Shown: positions 19,777 through 28,169 of the stretch, piece by piece
Layout of the letters: each line of letters begins with the position of its first letter
How positions within the stretch are numbered: the first letter of the stretch is position 1
IMG/VR virus record: IMGVR_UViG_3300009413_000013
Coordinates: 1-46,261 of that record
Length of the DNA: 46,261 bases
Source: a virus
Direction: 5' to 3' (one strand)
Position numbers and translations under genes: made by a program
Notes under the pieces: model-generated
Database searches by the model: none
What the model was told of the DNA's origin: nothing
What the model saw: the letters and a program-made list of their open reading frames with translations, nothing else

Positions 19777-20573
19777 CTTTTCCAGAACCAGTGGTGGCTA
19801 TACCATCATACAATGATCCTAAATCTCTTAGGAGGTGCGTACGCAGTATAAGGAAGTACTCACCATGTATTTCTATCTATGTCGTTGAGCAGGTGTCCCA
19901 TACTAAGGACATTATTGATGACGTTACATTCTATAAGCATCATCCGTCACAATTGGGCGTAGGCATGGCTAGGAAAGTTGTTACTGATTATGTCCTAAGA
20001 GATCATCCAGGCTCTGTCATTATTCATATGGACGATGACACCGTTGTTCATGGATCAGGGGTAATGGAAAAAGCTAATCAAATAATACGTCAATATCCAG
20101 AATTTGCCTGGGTTGGTGCGCTAGGTGCTTTCAAGCACTGGTATATATCTGGTGGAATGTCGCAAGATGATATCATTAACAAAATCCATTTTTGCACCAA
20201 TATTGGTGCCGGTTTTGCAGCCATCAATCCAGAATTCATAAAAAAGCATGGACATTTCGACCATAGTTTTATTACGAAAGAAGATGTTGAATTATGCTCA
20301 AGGGCCTGGGCGAACGGTTGGTTTGTCGGGATGGTGGACATACAGATAAGGTCGCCAAGAAAAAAACGAGATATAAGCCACCCGTTCCATCCTAAGAGTG
20401 AACAATACTTGTCTGCCAATGAGAAGATAGCTTCCCTTTACCATGGGCATTTTAAGTTGGTTGGCAACCGTAAACTAAGAAAGCGATTTGATTTCCCGGA
20501 GGAATCTTTTACACTAAGAGAGGATATCCGTGATCTATCTATCACATGGATAAAAAAGGAATGTAAGTCTTAA
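19773..20573 (+). CDS. Glycosyltransferase-like protein (GT-A fold)
   Basis: 266 residues. The start VVAIPSYNDPKSLRRCVRSI is the classic GT2/GT-A opening. A DXD-type metal motif follows in VIIHMDDDTVV (DDD at 87-89), and the acceptor side has GAGFAAINPEFI and FITKEDVELCSRAWANGW, where the Glu-Asp pair is a candidate catalytic base. It should transfer a sugar from a nucleotide donor to an acceptor that the sequence does not reveal. In phages such enzymes modify DNA bases or host surface sugars. There is no membrane segment, so a cytoplasmic acceptor such as DNA is plausible. Confidence 0.7.
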   Translation: MTFPEPVVAIPSYNDPKSLRRCVRSIRKYSPCISIYVVEQVSHTKDIIDDVTFYKHHPSQLGVGMARKVVTDYVLRDHPGSVIIHMDDDTVVHGSGVMEKANQIIRQYPEFAWVGALGAFKHWYISGGMSQDDIINKIHFCTNIGAGFAAINPEFIKKHGHFDHSFITKEDVELCSRAWANGWFVGMVDIQIRSPRKKRDISHPFHPKSEQYLSANEKIASLYHGHFKLVGNRKLRKRFDFPEESFTLREDIRDLSITWIKKECKS

Positions 20574-20643
20574 GAAAGGAGTTGATTACATTATATTTGG
20601 AAGTTTCAATGATCCAATTGACCGATAGAAAGGAGCATTAGTG

Positions 20644-21039
20644 ATGAGTTCCGTTTACATAGTACAACGCCCAGTTCAAAATAAATTTGGTTGGGTTCCC
20701 GATCTAAGTGACGCGACAAGGTATGGCACGTTAAACGTGGTGTTCGAGCCGCAGGATAAGCCTCAATATTTGCCAGGCCCATCGCTGCACAAGGCTAGAA
20801 GTAAGATGAAAAATTTTTGTGATTCGGACTACCTTCTTTGGGGCGGAGGCGGAGATCCAATCGCAGTTATGATTTGTACCTTAGTGGCATCCGAAAACGC
20901 CTCCGTGGTCAATGTGCTTCGATGGGAACGAGCCAAGGAGGGAGGGGAACGGGATAGAAGGAAAGGTTGGTATCTGCCTGTTACAATTGAATTACGGAAA
21001 GTAAATTATGAAGAATCAATCAATCAATCCATTGGATGA
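20644..21039 (+). CDS. Conserved phage protein of unknown function
   Basis: 131 residues from ATG 20644 (AAAGGAG 8 nt upstream); a GTG directly before it is an alternative start. The pattern is VYIVQRPVQNKFGWVPDLSD, then LHKARSKMKNFCDSDYLLWG, GDPIAVMICTLVASEN, VVNVLRWERAKE and GWYLPVTIELR. I associate this with a widespread small protein encoded before replication genes in podoviruses. Function unknown to me. It overlaps the next gene by 32 nt and begins the core replication block. Confidence 0.6.
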   Translation: MSSVYIVQRPVQNKFGWVPDLSDATRYGTLNVVFEPQDKPQYLPGPSLHKARSKMKNFCDSDYLLWGGGGDPIAVMICTLVASENASVVNVLRWERAKEGGERDRRKGWYLPVTIELRKVNYEESINQSIG

Positions 21040-21607
21040 CATTAGCCCAGGAAGTGTTGACCTTGGTTCCATCTCAACATTGATCCAAGATTACGACGAA
21101 AACATGGAGAGAAAGCTAATCATTGAGCAGGAGTTGGCCGAAATTAACGAGAGAAATCGAATCATTACCGAAGATAAAATTCCAAGTATGATGGAGGGAT
21201 TTAATTTACTCTCTTTATCTCTAGGAGACGGAACACGAATTTCCGTGAAGTCTTATGTGTCGGCTTCTATTCCATCACAAGGGAGTATTGATAAGGAAAA
21301 AGACCCAGGTAAACGAAGTGTTATGAAGGAAATGAGAAATAGACAATTCTCATGGCTACGAGATAATAACGGTGAGGACATCATAAAAAATAGGGTAGAG
21401 ATGGAGTTCGGAAGAAATGAGGACGGGAAATGTAATGAAGTAATCGAGGATTTACATGACAAGGGAATACTATATAAGCGGACAACCGGAGTCCATTATA
21501 AAGTCCTCAATGGCTTTATAGGAGATTTGATGGAAGAGGGTAAAAGCGTAGATATGCAGCTTTTTAATGTTTCAATTGGTAAACGTGCGATAATAAAGAG
21601 GGGTTAA
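21008..21607 (+). CDS. Replication-region protein of unknown function
   Basis: 199 residues. A coiled-coil start (LIQDYDENMERKLIIEQELA, EINERNRIITEDKIPSMMEG) is followed by a small beta section (LSLSLGDGTRISVKSYVSAS), a basic helical region (GKRSVMKEMRNRQFSWLRDN) and a C-terminal domain. Proteins with this layout are encoded directly before the ssDNA-binding-like protein in many marine phages, suggesting a partnership. It is separated from that gene by one nt. No enzymatic motif seen. Confidence 0.55.
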   Translation: MKNQSINPLDDISPGSVDLGSISTLIQDYDENMERKLIIEQELAEINERNRIITEDKIPSMMEGFNLLSLSLGDGTRISVKSYVSASIPSQGSIDKEKDPGKRSVMKEMRNRQFSWLRDNNGEDIIKNRVEMEFGRNEDGKCNEVIEDLHDKGILYKRTTGVHYKVLNGFIGDLMEEGKSVDMQLFNVSIGKRAIIKRG

Positions 21608-21608
21608 C

Positions 21609-22367
21609 ATGAGCAAAGAAATTGCGAAGTTGAACAATGATATAATTCTTTCTGATGCCGGGGCTGGCAGCGAGGCAATGGGACAAGATGATATAATGAT
21701 TCCTCGCCTCATAATCTTGCAGTCCATGTCACCTCAATGTAATTCAAGGGATGGATCATATGTAGAAAACGCAAAACCAGGTGACATATACGATAATGTA
21801 TCTTCATCATTTTTCAGCGGTGAGGACGGAATAACCGTGGTTCCCTGTAAATACAATATACTTTATTATGAATGGAAGAAGGACAGAGGTGGACTTGTTA
21901 CTGTTCACCAGGATTCAAGTATTTTAGACACCACTAGCCGTGGTGACAAAGGTGAATATTTTACGGACGAAGGGAATCGAATTGTTCCAACCGCTGAGTA
22001 TCTTGTGCTTGTGACTGAAGATGACGGATCATTCTCCCCTGCTCTTATCAGTATGTCGAACAGTCAAATGAAACGTGCGAAACAATGGAATGCGATAATC
22101 CGTAGATTGATTATAACCGTAGGAGATAAGCGGATTAATCCTGCAATGTTTTGGAATGCCTATAAATTAACAACGGTTCCAGAGGAAAACGATAAAGGGT
22201 CATGGTTTGGATGGAGCATCCGTGCATTATTCTCTTCCGACAGTGGAGGAATACTGGAGAATCTCCCTATGGGACAGGATATTTACATTGCAGCAAGGAG
22301 CTTCGTTAACAATGACAACGGTAAAAAAATAAAGGTTTCCGCTGATATTGACGACGACACTATGTAA
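21609..22367 (+). CDS. Putative single-stranded DNA-binding protein
   Basis: 252 residues. The pattern DDIMIPRLIILQSMSPQCN, then GDIYDNVSSSFFSGEDGITV, PCKYNILYYEWKKDRGG and TTVPEENDKGSWFGWSIRAL occurs in a protein encoded beside primase and helicase genes in many marine phages. It is often regarded as the phage ssDNA-binding or recombination-associated protein. The last residues are acidic (SADIDDDTM), as in T7 gp2.5 and bacterial SSB, whose acidic tails contact replication partners. The gene ends at a strong intrinsic terminator, which would lower expression of primase and helicase relative to this abundant protein. Confidence 0.5.
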   Translation: MSKEIAKLNNDIILSDAGAGSEAMGQDDIMIPRLIILQSMSPQCNSRDGSYVENAKPGDIYDNVSSSFFSGEDGITVVPCKYNILYYEWKKDRGGLVTVHQDSSILDTTSRGDKGEYFTDEGNRIVPTAEYLVLVTEDDGSFSPALISMSNSQMKRAKQWNAIIRRLIITVGDKRINPAMFWNAYKLTTVPEENDKGSWFGWSIRALFSSDSGGILENLPMGQDIYIAARSFVNNDNGKKIKVSADIDDDTM

Positions 22368-22382
22368 CTGACTATTTGATTA

Positions 22383-22420
22383 GGGGAAGTTGGCTAATTA
22401 GCTTTCTTCCCCTTTTTTTT
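22383..22420 (+). terminator. Intrinsic terminator between SSB-like and primase genes
   Basis: GGGGAAG (22383-22389) pairs with CTTCCCC (22406-22412), with an inner palindrome GCTAATTAGC in the loop, followed by eight T (22413-22420). It lies 16 nt after the stop. Read-through is probably partial because the primase gene begins 16 nt later without a visible promoter. Confidence 0.85.
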
Positions 22421-22435
22421 AGAACGGGATTTTGA

Positions 22436-23962
22436 ATGAATGCAGAAAGGTTTATGAATTTATTCTCTGGCTATGAGAAGGCTCACGGCCAATATCGAGT
22501 TCAACAAAAAGAAGCAGACGGAAAAATGTCTGGTAGAGCGGTCACAATTGCGGAGACTGCCACTAAGGATATATTTGAATCCCACCTAAATGGAGAGTCA
22601 TTTATTTTGGGAATCATAATGCTGCGAGAAGATAACTCTTGCAGCTTTGGTTGTATAGACATCGACATAAGAGGTGAAACAAAACTGGAGGAGAGCTTAG
22701 AAGAGTTGGAAATAAAAATAAGAAATACACCCCTGGTTCTTTGCAGAAGTAAATCTGGAGGGGCGCATCTATACTTATTCACAGATCCACCGATAGCCGC
22801 AGTTGACATGGTGGCGAAGCTAAATGAATTTGCAGCCATTTTAGGCTACGGAGGCTCCGAAATATTTCCAAAACAAATTTCCCGTGCGAATGCGCATGAT
22901 AGAGGAAATTGGATAAATTTACCATATTGGGGTGGGAATAATACTGAGCGTTACGCAATTCACAATGGGAAGAGACTAGCCCTTGAAGGTTTCTTGGACC
23001 TAGCAGAAGATAAGAGAACAACGTATGAGGATCTTGATAAATATGCCCCGGATCTAACTGATAAATTTTCTGATGGACCGCCATGCTTACAGCACATTAT
23101 GACGATGGGGTTCCCGGAAGGTGGACGAAACAATTCACTATTCAACGTGGGCGTATATTTTAGGAAGAAGGAGCCTGACGACTGGCAAGAGTCGCTGATG
23201 AAGTTCAACTACGAGGCTTTATCCACCCCGCTGCCGTCCGGAGAGGTCAATGGACTTATCAAGTCGGTATCTAAAAAAAACTATGCCTATACCTGTAAAC
23301 AGGCACCAATTTGTAACTTTTGCGAGAAGTCTAAGTGCCTGACCCGTAAGTACGGGGTTGGACGTACAGGCGGCGGGCAGGAGATCCAGATTGATGCCAT
23401 TACCAAGTACGAGACAGAGAACCGCTCTAGTGTACGATGGTACTTGGATGTTGGAGGTGAGCGAATAGAGGTGACAACCCAACAGCTACTCGACCAGCGT
23501 CAACTCCAGAAGATTTGCGTTGAACGTTTGAATAAATGTCCTAGTACGATGGCTGTCCAGAGATGGGAAAGTCGAATCAATGAACTTTTAACTTCTGTGG
23601 AAGTGATACAAGATCCTGATGACGCCTCGCCGCAAGGTCAATTCGAGAAGGTACTTGACGGTTTTCTTACAGGGAAGGTACAGGCTCGTCATAAGGATGA
23701 GATAATGAACGCAAAGCCTTGGCATGATTCTGATGAATCAAAGGTGTATTTTAGAAGTGAGGATCTGTTCATCTACCTCGATGCCAGGCGTTTCAAGTAC
23801 CAGTCTCAACACCAAATCTGGTCATGGCTACGATCCTCTGGAGGAGACCGAAAAACCTTTCGTATTAAATCAAAGCCAGTTAAGGTTTGGTCTGTTCCTG
23901 CCCCTGAATTTTATGATGATGATGAGTTGGCAGTACCAGATACTTTGGCCGAGCAATTCTAA
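22436..23962 (+). CDS. Archaeo-eukaryotic-type primase (AEP / PrimPol-like)
   Basis: 508 residues. AEP motifs appear in order: GCIDIDIRG (metal-binding D75 and D77), the S-x-S-G-x-H-type SKSGGAHLYLF (105-115) and EIFPKQ (about 142-147) followed by GNWINLPYWG. A later Cys cluster CKQAPICNFCEKSKC (around 285-300) could bind zinc or an Fe-S centre. The C-terminal 150 residues form a separate domain of unknown role. It would make primers, and possibly extend them, for the phage DnaE polymerase. The stop overlaps the helicase start (TAATG). It is much longer than the AEP core, so the C-terminal part may contact the helicase. Confidence 0.82.
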   Translation: MNAERFMNLFSGYEKAHGQYRVQQKEADGKMSGRAVTIAETATKDIFESHLNGESFILGIIMLREDNSCSFGCIDIDIRGETKLEESLEELEIKIRNTPLVLCRSKSGGAHLYLFTDPPIAAVDMVAKLNEFAAILGYGGSEIFPKQISRANAHDRGNWINLPYWGGNNTERYAIHNGKRLALEGFLDLAEDKRTTYEDLDKYAPDLTDKFSDGPPCLQHIMTMGFPEGGRNNSLFNVGVYFRKKEPDDWQESLMKFNYEALSTPLPSGEVNGLIKSVSKKNYAYTCKQAPICNFCEKSKCLTRKYGVGRTGGGQEIQIDAITKYETENRSSVRWYLDVGGERIEVTTQQLLDQRQLQKICVERLNKCPSTMAVQRWESRINELLTSVEVIQDPDDASPQGQFEKVLDGFLTGKVQARHKDEIMNAKPWHDSDESKVYFRSEDLFIYLDARRFKYQSQHQIWSWLRSSGGDRKTFRIKSKPVKVWSVPAPEFYDDDELAVPDTLAEQF

Positions 23963-25431
23963 TGTCGGATCGACAAGTACAAATCATCCTTGGTCCTCCA
24001 GGGACCGGGAAGACCACGAGCCTATTGAAAATCGTGGAAGGGGCATTGAGTCGAGGAATTCCCCCCGAACGAATTGCATACTTGGCCTTCACCCGTAAAG
24101 CTGCTTATGAAGCCCAGGAGCGGGCGATGCAGCAATTTAATTTAGAAGAAGAGAGATTCCCTTACTTTAGGACGCTCCACAGCCTTGCATTTAGAATGCT
24201 AGAATTAAAACGGGACGATATAATGACTAACTCTCATTACCGAAGACTCGGTAAAGCGTTGGGAGTTAAGTTTAAGGGAATCTACGATGAGAATTTAGGG
24301 ATTCATTTAGGTGACGGCCTCGGAGATAAGTGCTCTCGCATTGAATCTTTGGCAAGGATAAGTATGAGATCCTTGGAAGATCAATACAATTTTACCCAAA
24401 TTCCTGATCTAACTTTACACGCAGTTCGTCAATACGATAACAGCCTAAGAGCATATAAGCATGAGAATGATCTTTTAGATTTTACCGACATGCTCGAACA
24501 GTATGATGCCCCTCTACCAGTTGACATTTGTATATTTGATGAGGCGCAGGACATGAGCCTACTCCAGTACAAAGTCGCCATAAATATAGCGAGTAAAGCT
24601 AAAGAGGTTCACATCGCAGGAGATGACGATCAGGCAATTTTCACTTTTGCAGGGGCAGCTATAAACCGTTTTTTAACTTTGAAAGGTGACCGGGTAATTC
24701 TTCCTCAAAGCTATCGTATCCCTAAAGCCGTACACAAACTGGCTTTAAACGTAGTGGACAGGATCAAACACAGATACCAGAAGCCTTGGTCCCCTCGTAT
24801 GGCCCCTGGCATGGTGGAGTACGTTGCGGACGAACAGCAAATTGATTTTTCACGAGAAGGCTCCTGGCTTTGTTTAAGCCGTAGCAGGTTCTTGTTAAAC
24901 AGACTAAAAGCAGCCGTAAGGCAGCAAGGTCATGCCTACTTGTATAATGGTAAAAACTCGTTGGAAACTGATGAAACAAGGGCAATAAAGAGTTGGGAAA
25001 TGCTTCGTAAAGGAGAGATGATAACTATTTACGACGCTAAGAACCTTGTCCAATTCTTTGGGTCAAAAGTAGAATTAGCTACTATAAAAGAGAAATATTC
25101 AATTACTGATTTTGGATTTCCAGTTAGTGCCAGAGACATTGATTGGATGAGTATGCTCAAGGGGATTGCCCCGGATGAGAGAGAGTATCTGCGCTCGTGT
25201 CTACGCAATGGAGAGAATTTTTCAGGTAAGCCCAAGATAACGATCAGCACGATCCACCAGTCCAAGGGAGGCGAAGCAGATTCCGTTGTGCTGTTGACTG
25301 ATATGGGTAGGCTCAGTTGGGAGAATGCCCACAAGGATGAAGAGAACCGAGTTTGGTATGTAGCTTTGACAAGGGCGAAGGAAAATCTGTTCTTAGTTCG
25401 TGCGAGAGGACTCCGGTATTATGAGATATAA
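23962..25431 (+). CDS. UvrD/Rep-like superfamily 1 DNA helicase
   Basis: 489 residues with all main SF1A motifs: Walker A GPPGTGKT (11-18), motif Ia YLAFTRKAAYEAQER, Walker B ICIFDEAQD near 195, motif III GDDDQAIFTFAGA, motif IV LPQSYRIP, motif V ISTIHQSKGGEADSVVLL, and motif VI VWYVALTRAKENLFLV. Bacterial UvrD/Rep are 650-720 residues, so the 1B and 2B accessory domains are reduced, as in phage Dda-type enzymes. It translocates 3' to 5' by family rule. Position after the primase suggests a role in fork progress or recombination. The following gene starts inside its last codons. Confidence 0.9.
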   Translation: MSDRQVQIILGPPGTGKTTSLLKIVEGALSRGIPPERIAYLAFTRKAAYEAQERAMQQFNLEEERFPYFRTLHSLAFRMLELKRDDIMTNSHYRRLGKALGVKFKGIYDENLGIHLGDGLGDKCSRIESLARISMRSLEDQYNFTQIPDLTLHAVRQYDNSLRAYKHENDLLDFTDMLEQYDAPLPVDICIFDEAQDMSLLQYKVAINIASKAKEVHIAGDDDQAIFTFAGAAINRFLTLKGDRVILPQSYRIPKAVHKLALNVVDRIKHRYQKPWSPRMAPGMVEYVADEQQIDFSREGSWLCLSRSRFLLNRLKAAVRQQGHAYLYNGKNSLETDETRAIKSWEMLRKGEMITIYDAKNLVQFFGSKVELATIKEKYSITDFGFPVSARDIDWMSMLKGIAPDEREYLRSCLRNGENFSGKPKITISTIHQSKGGEADSVVLLTDMGRLSWENAHKDEENRVWYVALTRAKENLFLVRARGLRYYEI

Positions 25432-25816
25432 CCTCATATTAGCAATATTCTTATTTCTATTCTCGTTTACAGTTTTCGCCCAGGAACCAGGGAAGGTACT
25501 CACGTTCACCGTCACGAAGCCATGCGCCCCAATCAAGGATATCATGGACAATTTAAACGATAAATGGAAAGAGAAGCCATTCCTGTTCATGCTAGAACCA
25601 GTCCTTATCGAGGCGCATAACCAAAGCGTGGTCCAAGAGGTAAGGACCGTGATGTGGTTAAACACAAAAAAGAAAACATACACAATTGTCCAAATCCCGC
25701 CTCACTTACCCGCGAATACTTACCTATGTGTAGTTGGCTCGGGGAAGATTAGCCATGTGGAACAGGAAGTGTTGTTTGATCTAATAGAAAATGGACATAC
25801 AAAAACAGGGTGGTGA
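25421..25816 (+). CDS. Secreted/periplasmic protein of unknown function
   Basis: 131 residues from ATG 25421, chosen because it gives a clean signal peptide: MRYNLILAIFLFLFSFTVFA followed by Q-E-P, with cleavage after VFA. A longer frame adds seven polar residues and lacks an SD. The mature part contains VLTFTVTKPCAPIKDIMDNL and IVQIPPHLPANTYLCVVGSG, with two Cys that could form a disulfide. Similar small exported proteins lie beside helicase or polymerase genes in marine podoviruses, function unknown. It could act on the host envelope. Confidence 0.65.
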   Translation: MRYNLILAIFLFLFSFTVFAQEPGKVLTFTVTKPCAPIKDIMDNLNDKWKEKPFLFMLEPVLIEAHNQSVVQEVRTVMWLNTKKKTYTIVQIPPHLPANTYLCVVGSGKISHVEQEVLFDLIENGHTKTGW

Positions 25817-25869
25817 ATTTTGAAAATAATTTATTAAATTAGATTTTATTTTAAGAAGAAAGGAAAAAT

Positions 25870-26811
25870 ATGATTATTTATGGGGCAGGTTTAACAGGGC
25901 TTTTAGCCGGAAATATATTCAGATCGTTCAATCCTGATATATGTGAGGATAAAAACGATTTACCGAATAGTCATGGGGCATTACTTAGATTTAGGACTGA
26001 TAAAGTCGGAACCGCATGTGCGATTCCATTTAAAAAGGTCAGGGTAAATAAAGTAATTAAGTATGATGGCAGGATATTTAGTGAGCCAAACATATTCTTT
26101 AGTAATATGTATTCTCAAAAAGTAACTGGCTCTATTATGAACAGATCAATAAACGATCTTTCTCCTTCGGATAGATATATTGCGCCATTTAATCTTGTGA
26201 AATCAATGGCCGAAAATTGTAGAATAAAATACTCTAATTCCTTGACCATTGATAAGATCAAAAATTCTTCTGAACCGATTATTTCCACCATACCAATGCC
26301 TGATTTAATGAAGATGGTTGGATGGAAAGAGATACCTGAGTTTTATAAGCAAAAAATTTATACTCAAAGGGCAAGAATAGCCGGGATAAAATGCGATATT
26401 TACCAGACAATATATTACCCTGATCCTAATGTCCCGCACTACAGGGTATCTGTGATTGGCGATTTGGTTATCTCGGAATCAATTTCAAAGCCTGTGACTA
26501 ACGCTGGACAAAATATCATTGGTGTTTTGATTAATGATTTTGGGTTTAACCCTAAGAAATTAGTTGACATAGAGGAGTTGTCTCAGGAATACGGTAAGAT
26601 TTTACCAGTTGATAACAGGTTACGAAAAGAATTTATTTTCCAAATGACCACTAAATATAACATTTATTCCGTTGGAAGATTCGCAACCTGGCGTCAAATT
26701 TTAATGGACGACATTGTTAATGATCTACAGGTCATTGAAGAATTTATTAGAGGAGGGACTGATTATACTAGATGGATGTATTCTCAAAAAGGAGAAAAAA
26801 ATGAAAGTTGA
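25870..26811 (+). CDS. FAD/NAD(P)-binding oxidoreductase-like protein
   Basis: 313 residues. It opens directly with a Rossmann dinucleotide-binding motif, IIYGAGLTGLLAGNIF (GAGLTG at about 5-10), and ends with YSVGRFATWRQILMDDIVND, which resembles the C-terminal FAD-contact segment of amine-oxidase or GlcPD/UDP-galactopyranose-mutase-like flavoproteins. The middle is less conserved. Substrate unknown. It overlaps the thyX start by 11 nt, which suggests a shared pathway, for example flavin or folate supply or thymine modification. The gene is strikingly AT-rich compared with the helicase gene. SD AGAAAGGA is present. Confidence 0.65.
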   Translation: MIIYGAGLTGLLAGNIFRSFNPDICEDKNDLPNSHGALLRFRTDKVGTACAIPFKKVRVNKVIKYDGRIFSEPNIFFSNMYSQKVTGSIMNRSINDLSPSDRYIAPFNLVKSMAENCRIKYSNSLTIDKIKNSSEPIISTIPMPDLMKMVGWKEIPEFYKQKIYTQRARIAGIKCDIYQTIYYPDPNVPHYRVSVIGDLVISESISKPVTNAGQNIIGVLINDFGFNPKKLVDIEELSQEYGKILPVDNRLRKEFIFQMTTKYNIYSVGRFATWRQILMDDIVNDLQVIEEFIRGGTDYTRWMYSQKGEKNES

Positions 26812-27460
26812 GCTAATCAATTGCACATATGATGCCGTCAACCTACTCCTGCTAACAAAAAACACTCGTCTAATTGATGACGACTATGCTTATGAAAAAA
26901 TTAGAGGTTGGCCATGGGATGAAAAGCAAAAAGAACTTGAGCATATGCTCAATACGATTCGTTCATCCTGGGAATTCATTGACTACATATTCAGTCTTAG
27001 AGGAGTAAGCAGGGCATTTACGCATCAATTAGTTCGCACCAGGAACGCATCATATGCTCAACAGTCTCAAAGAGTCGTGGATATGTCCGGGTTTAATTAT
27101 TATACCCCACTGAAAATTGAGGAAAATCCAAAGGCAAAAGAAATTTATGATGAATGTATGGAACATATAAATAAATCATATCAATTAATTCGGAATCATG
27201 TTCCACCGGAAGATGCCAGAGGATTATTGCCAACAAATATCAATACGAATATTATTGCCAAATTTAATTTGAGAACACTTAGTGAAATGGCGAAATCAAG
27301 GCTCAGTCCACGAGCACAGGGCGAATATCAAAAGATATTCAAACTAATGATTGAAGAAGTCATTAAAGTTCATCCTTGGGCAGAACCATTTTTAACACCA
27401 AAAGAATGGGCGGCTCCATCAATGGCGACACCTTTAAATAGAGAGGAAACAAATGTCTGA
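26801..27460 (+). CDS. thyX: FAD-dependent thymidylate synthase ThyX
   Basis: 219 residues from ATG 26801 (SD AAAAAGGAG); a longer frame from 26714 overlaps the flavoprotein gene needlessly. The ThyX signature region reads FTHQLVRTRNASYAQQSQRV (about 73-92), a variant of RHRxxSxNxxSxR in which the second residue is Thr rather than His. It is followed by the C-terminal block EDARGLLPTNINTN and FNLRTLSEMAKSRLSPRAQG. It converts dUMP to dTMP with methylenetetrahydrofolate and reduced flavin, feeding phage DNA synthesis. The variant signature is worth noting but such changes occur in phage ThyX. Confidence 0.9.
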   Translation: MKVELINCTYDAVNLLLLTKNTRLIDDDYAYEKIRGWPWDEKQKELEHMLNTIRSSWEFIDYIFSLRGVSRAFTHQLVRTRNASYAQQSQRVVDMSGFNYYTPLKIEENPKAKEIYDECMEHINKSYQLIRNHVPPEDARGLLPTNINTNIIAKFNLRTLSEMAKSRLSPRAQGEYQKIFKLMIEEVIKVHPWAEPFLTPKEWAAPSMATPLNREETNV

Positions 27461-27665
27461 TAATAAAAAAACGTATCACAAATGGACTGATGGTGAAGTG
27501 CTGGCTGTAAGAGCATTAAAAAATAATCGAAAGATGACAACAAAGCAAATTGCCGAATACACCGGGAAAAGCCCAATTCAAATTAACCATGCGTTACACC
27601 GGTACAAATTACAGCCGCATAAACCTGGTTTTTTCGCCAGGGTAAAGCGTTTCATCTTCGGTTAG
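27453..27665 (+). CDS. Small helix-turn-helix (Myb/SANT-like) DNA-binding protein
   Basis: 70 residues. The core YHKWTDGEVLAVRALKNNRK followed by TTKQIAEYTGKSPIQINHAL looks like a Myb/SANT or homeodomain-like three-helix unit, with the second stretch as recognition HTH. The C-terminus is basic and hydrophobic (FFARVKRFIFG). It overlaps thyX by 8 nt. Such small DNA-binding proteins often regulate the local operon, and the target is unknown. Confidence 0.65.
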   Translation: MSDNKKTYHKWTDGEVLAVRALKNNRKMTTKQIAEYTGKSPIQINHALHRYKLQPHKPGFFARVKRFIFG

Positions 27666-27677
27666 AAAGGAGAACAT

Positions 27678-28169
27678 ATGCCTGTAAATAGCTTAGGTAG
27701 AGGAGGGACTATGCCAGAACAATCTTCCTCACTAGGACCGAGAACAGTCATCGTGGATTTCGAGGCAATGGTTCAGGACTATTATTCGGGGGTAAAGCAA
27801 TTAGATGAAGATTTTGCACCAGCCGGTATTCAGTCCCGATCACCAAGGAAGCCAGCGGAGAACGTATGTGGACTGATTAGAAAACTACACAGTGAGTACG
27901 TAATCGTTATTAGTGATCGTGACGAGCAGTATCGGAAAGAATGCCAAACCTGGTTGCAGCTTAACGATATTCACTTCGATGGCCTATTGATGCGTCCTCG
28001 CGGTGATTGCTCAGGCAACTCTAATGTTAAGATGAGGCTGTATGACGAGAAATTGAAGAACAAGCCGCCATTTGTATGGTTTGTGATCGAATCTGACTTT
28101 AGATGCGTGTCTATGTGGCAATCCGAGGGATTAACTTGTTTATACGCAGGGAGATTATTAAATGATTGA
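27678..28169 (+). CDS. HAD-superfamily phosphatase-like protein (degenerate)
   Basis: 163 residues from ATG 27678; a second ATG at 27711 also has a strong SD (AGGAGGG) and would remove 11 residues. HAD motifs can be followed but are altered: motif I TVIVDFEAM (nucleophile Asp kept, second Asp replaced by Glu), motif II VIVISDRDEQYR, motif III Lys in SNVKMRLYDEKL, and motif IV FVIESDFRCVSMW, where Glu-Ser-Asp replaces the usual Asp-Asp. Related phage proteins resemble the 3'-phosphatase domain of polynucleotide kinase. The kinase domain is absent. Activity cannot be assumed. Confidence 0.6.
   Translation: MPVNSLGRGGTMPEQSSSLGPRTVIVDFEAMVQDYYSGVKQLDEDFAPAGIQSRSPRKPAENVCGLIRKLHSEYVIVISDRDEQYRKECQTWLQLNDIHFDGLLMRPRGDCSGNSNVKMRLYDEKLKNKPPFVWFVIESDFRCVSMWQSEGLTCLYAGRLLND

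Noticed and set aside
26714-26800. Longer N-terminus for ThyX
   Set aside because: Overlaps the flavoprotein gene by 98 nt and lacks an SD, while ATG 26801 has a strong SD and gives the normal family start.
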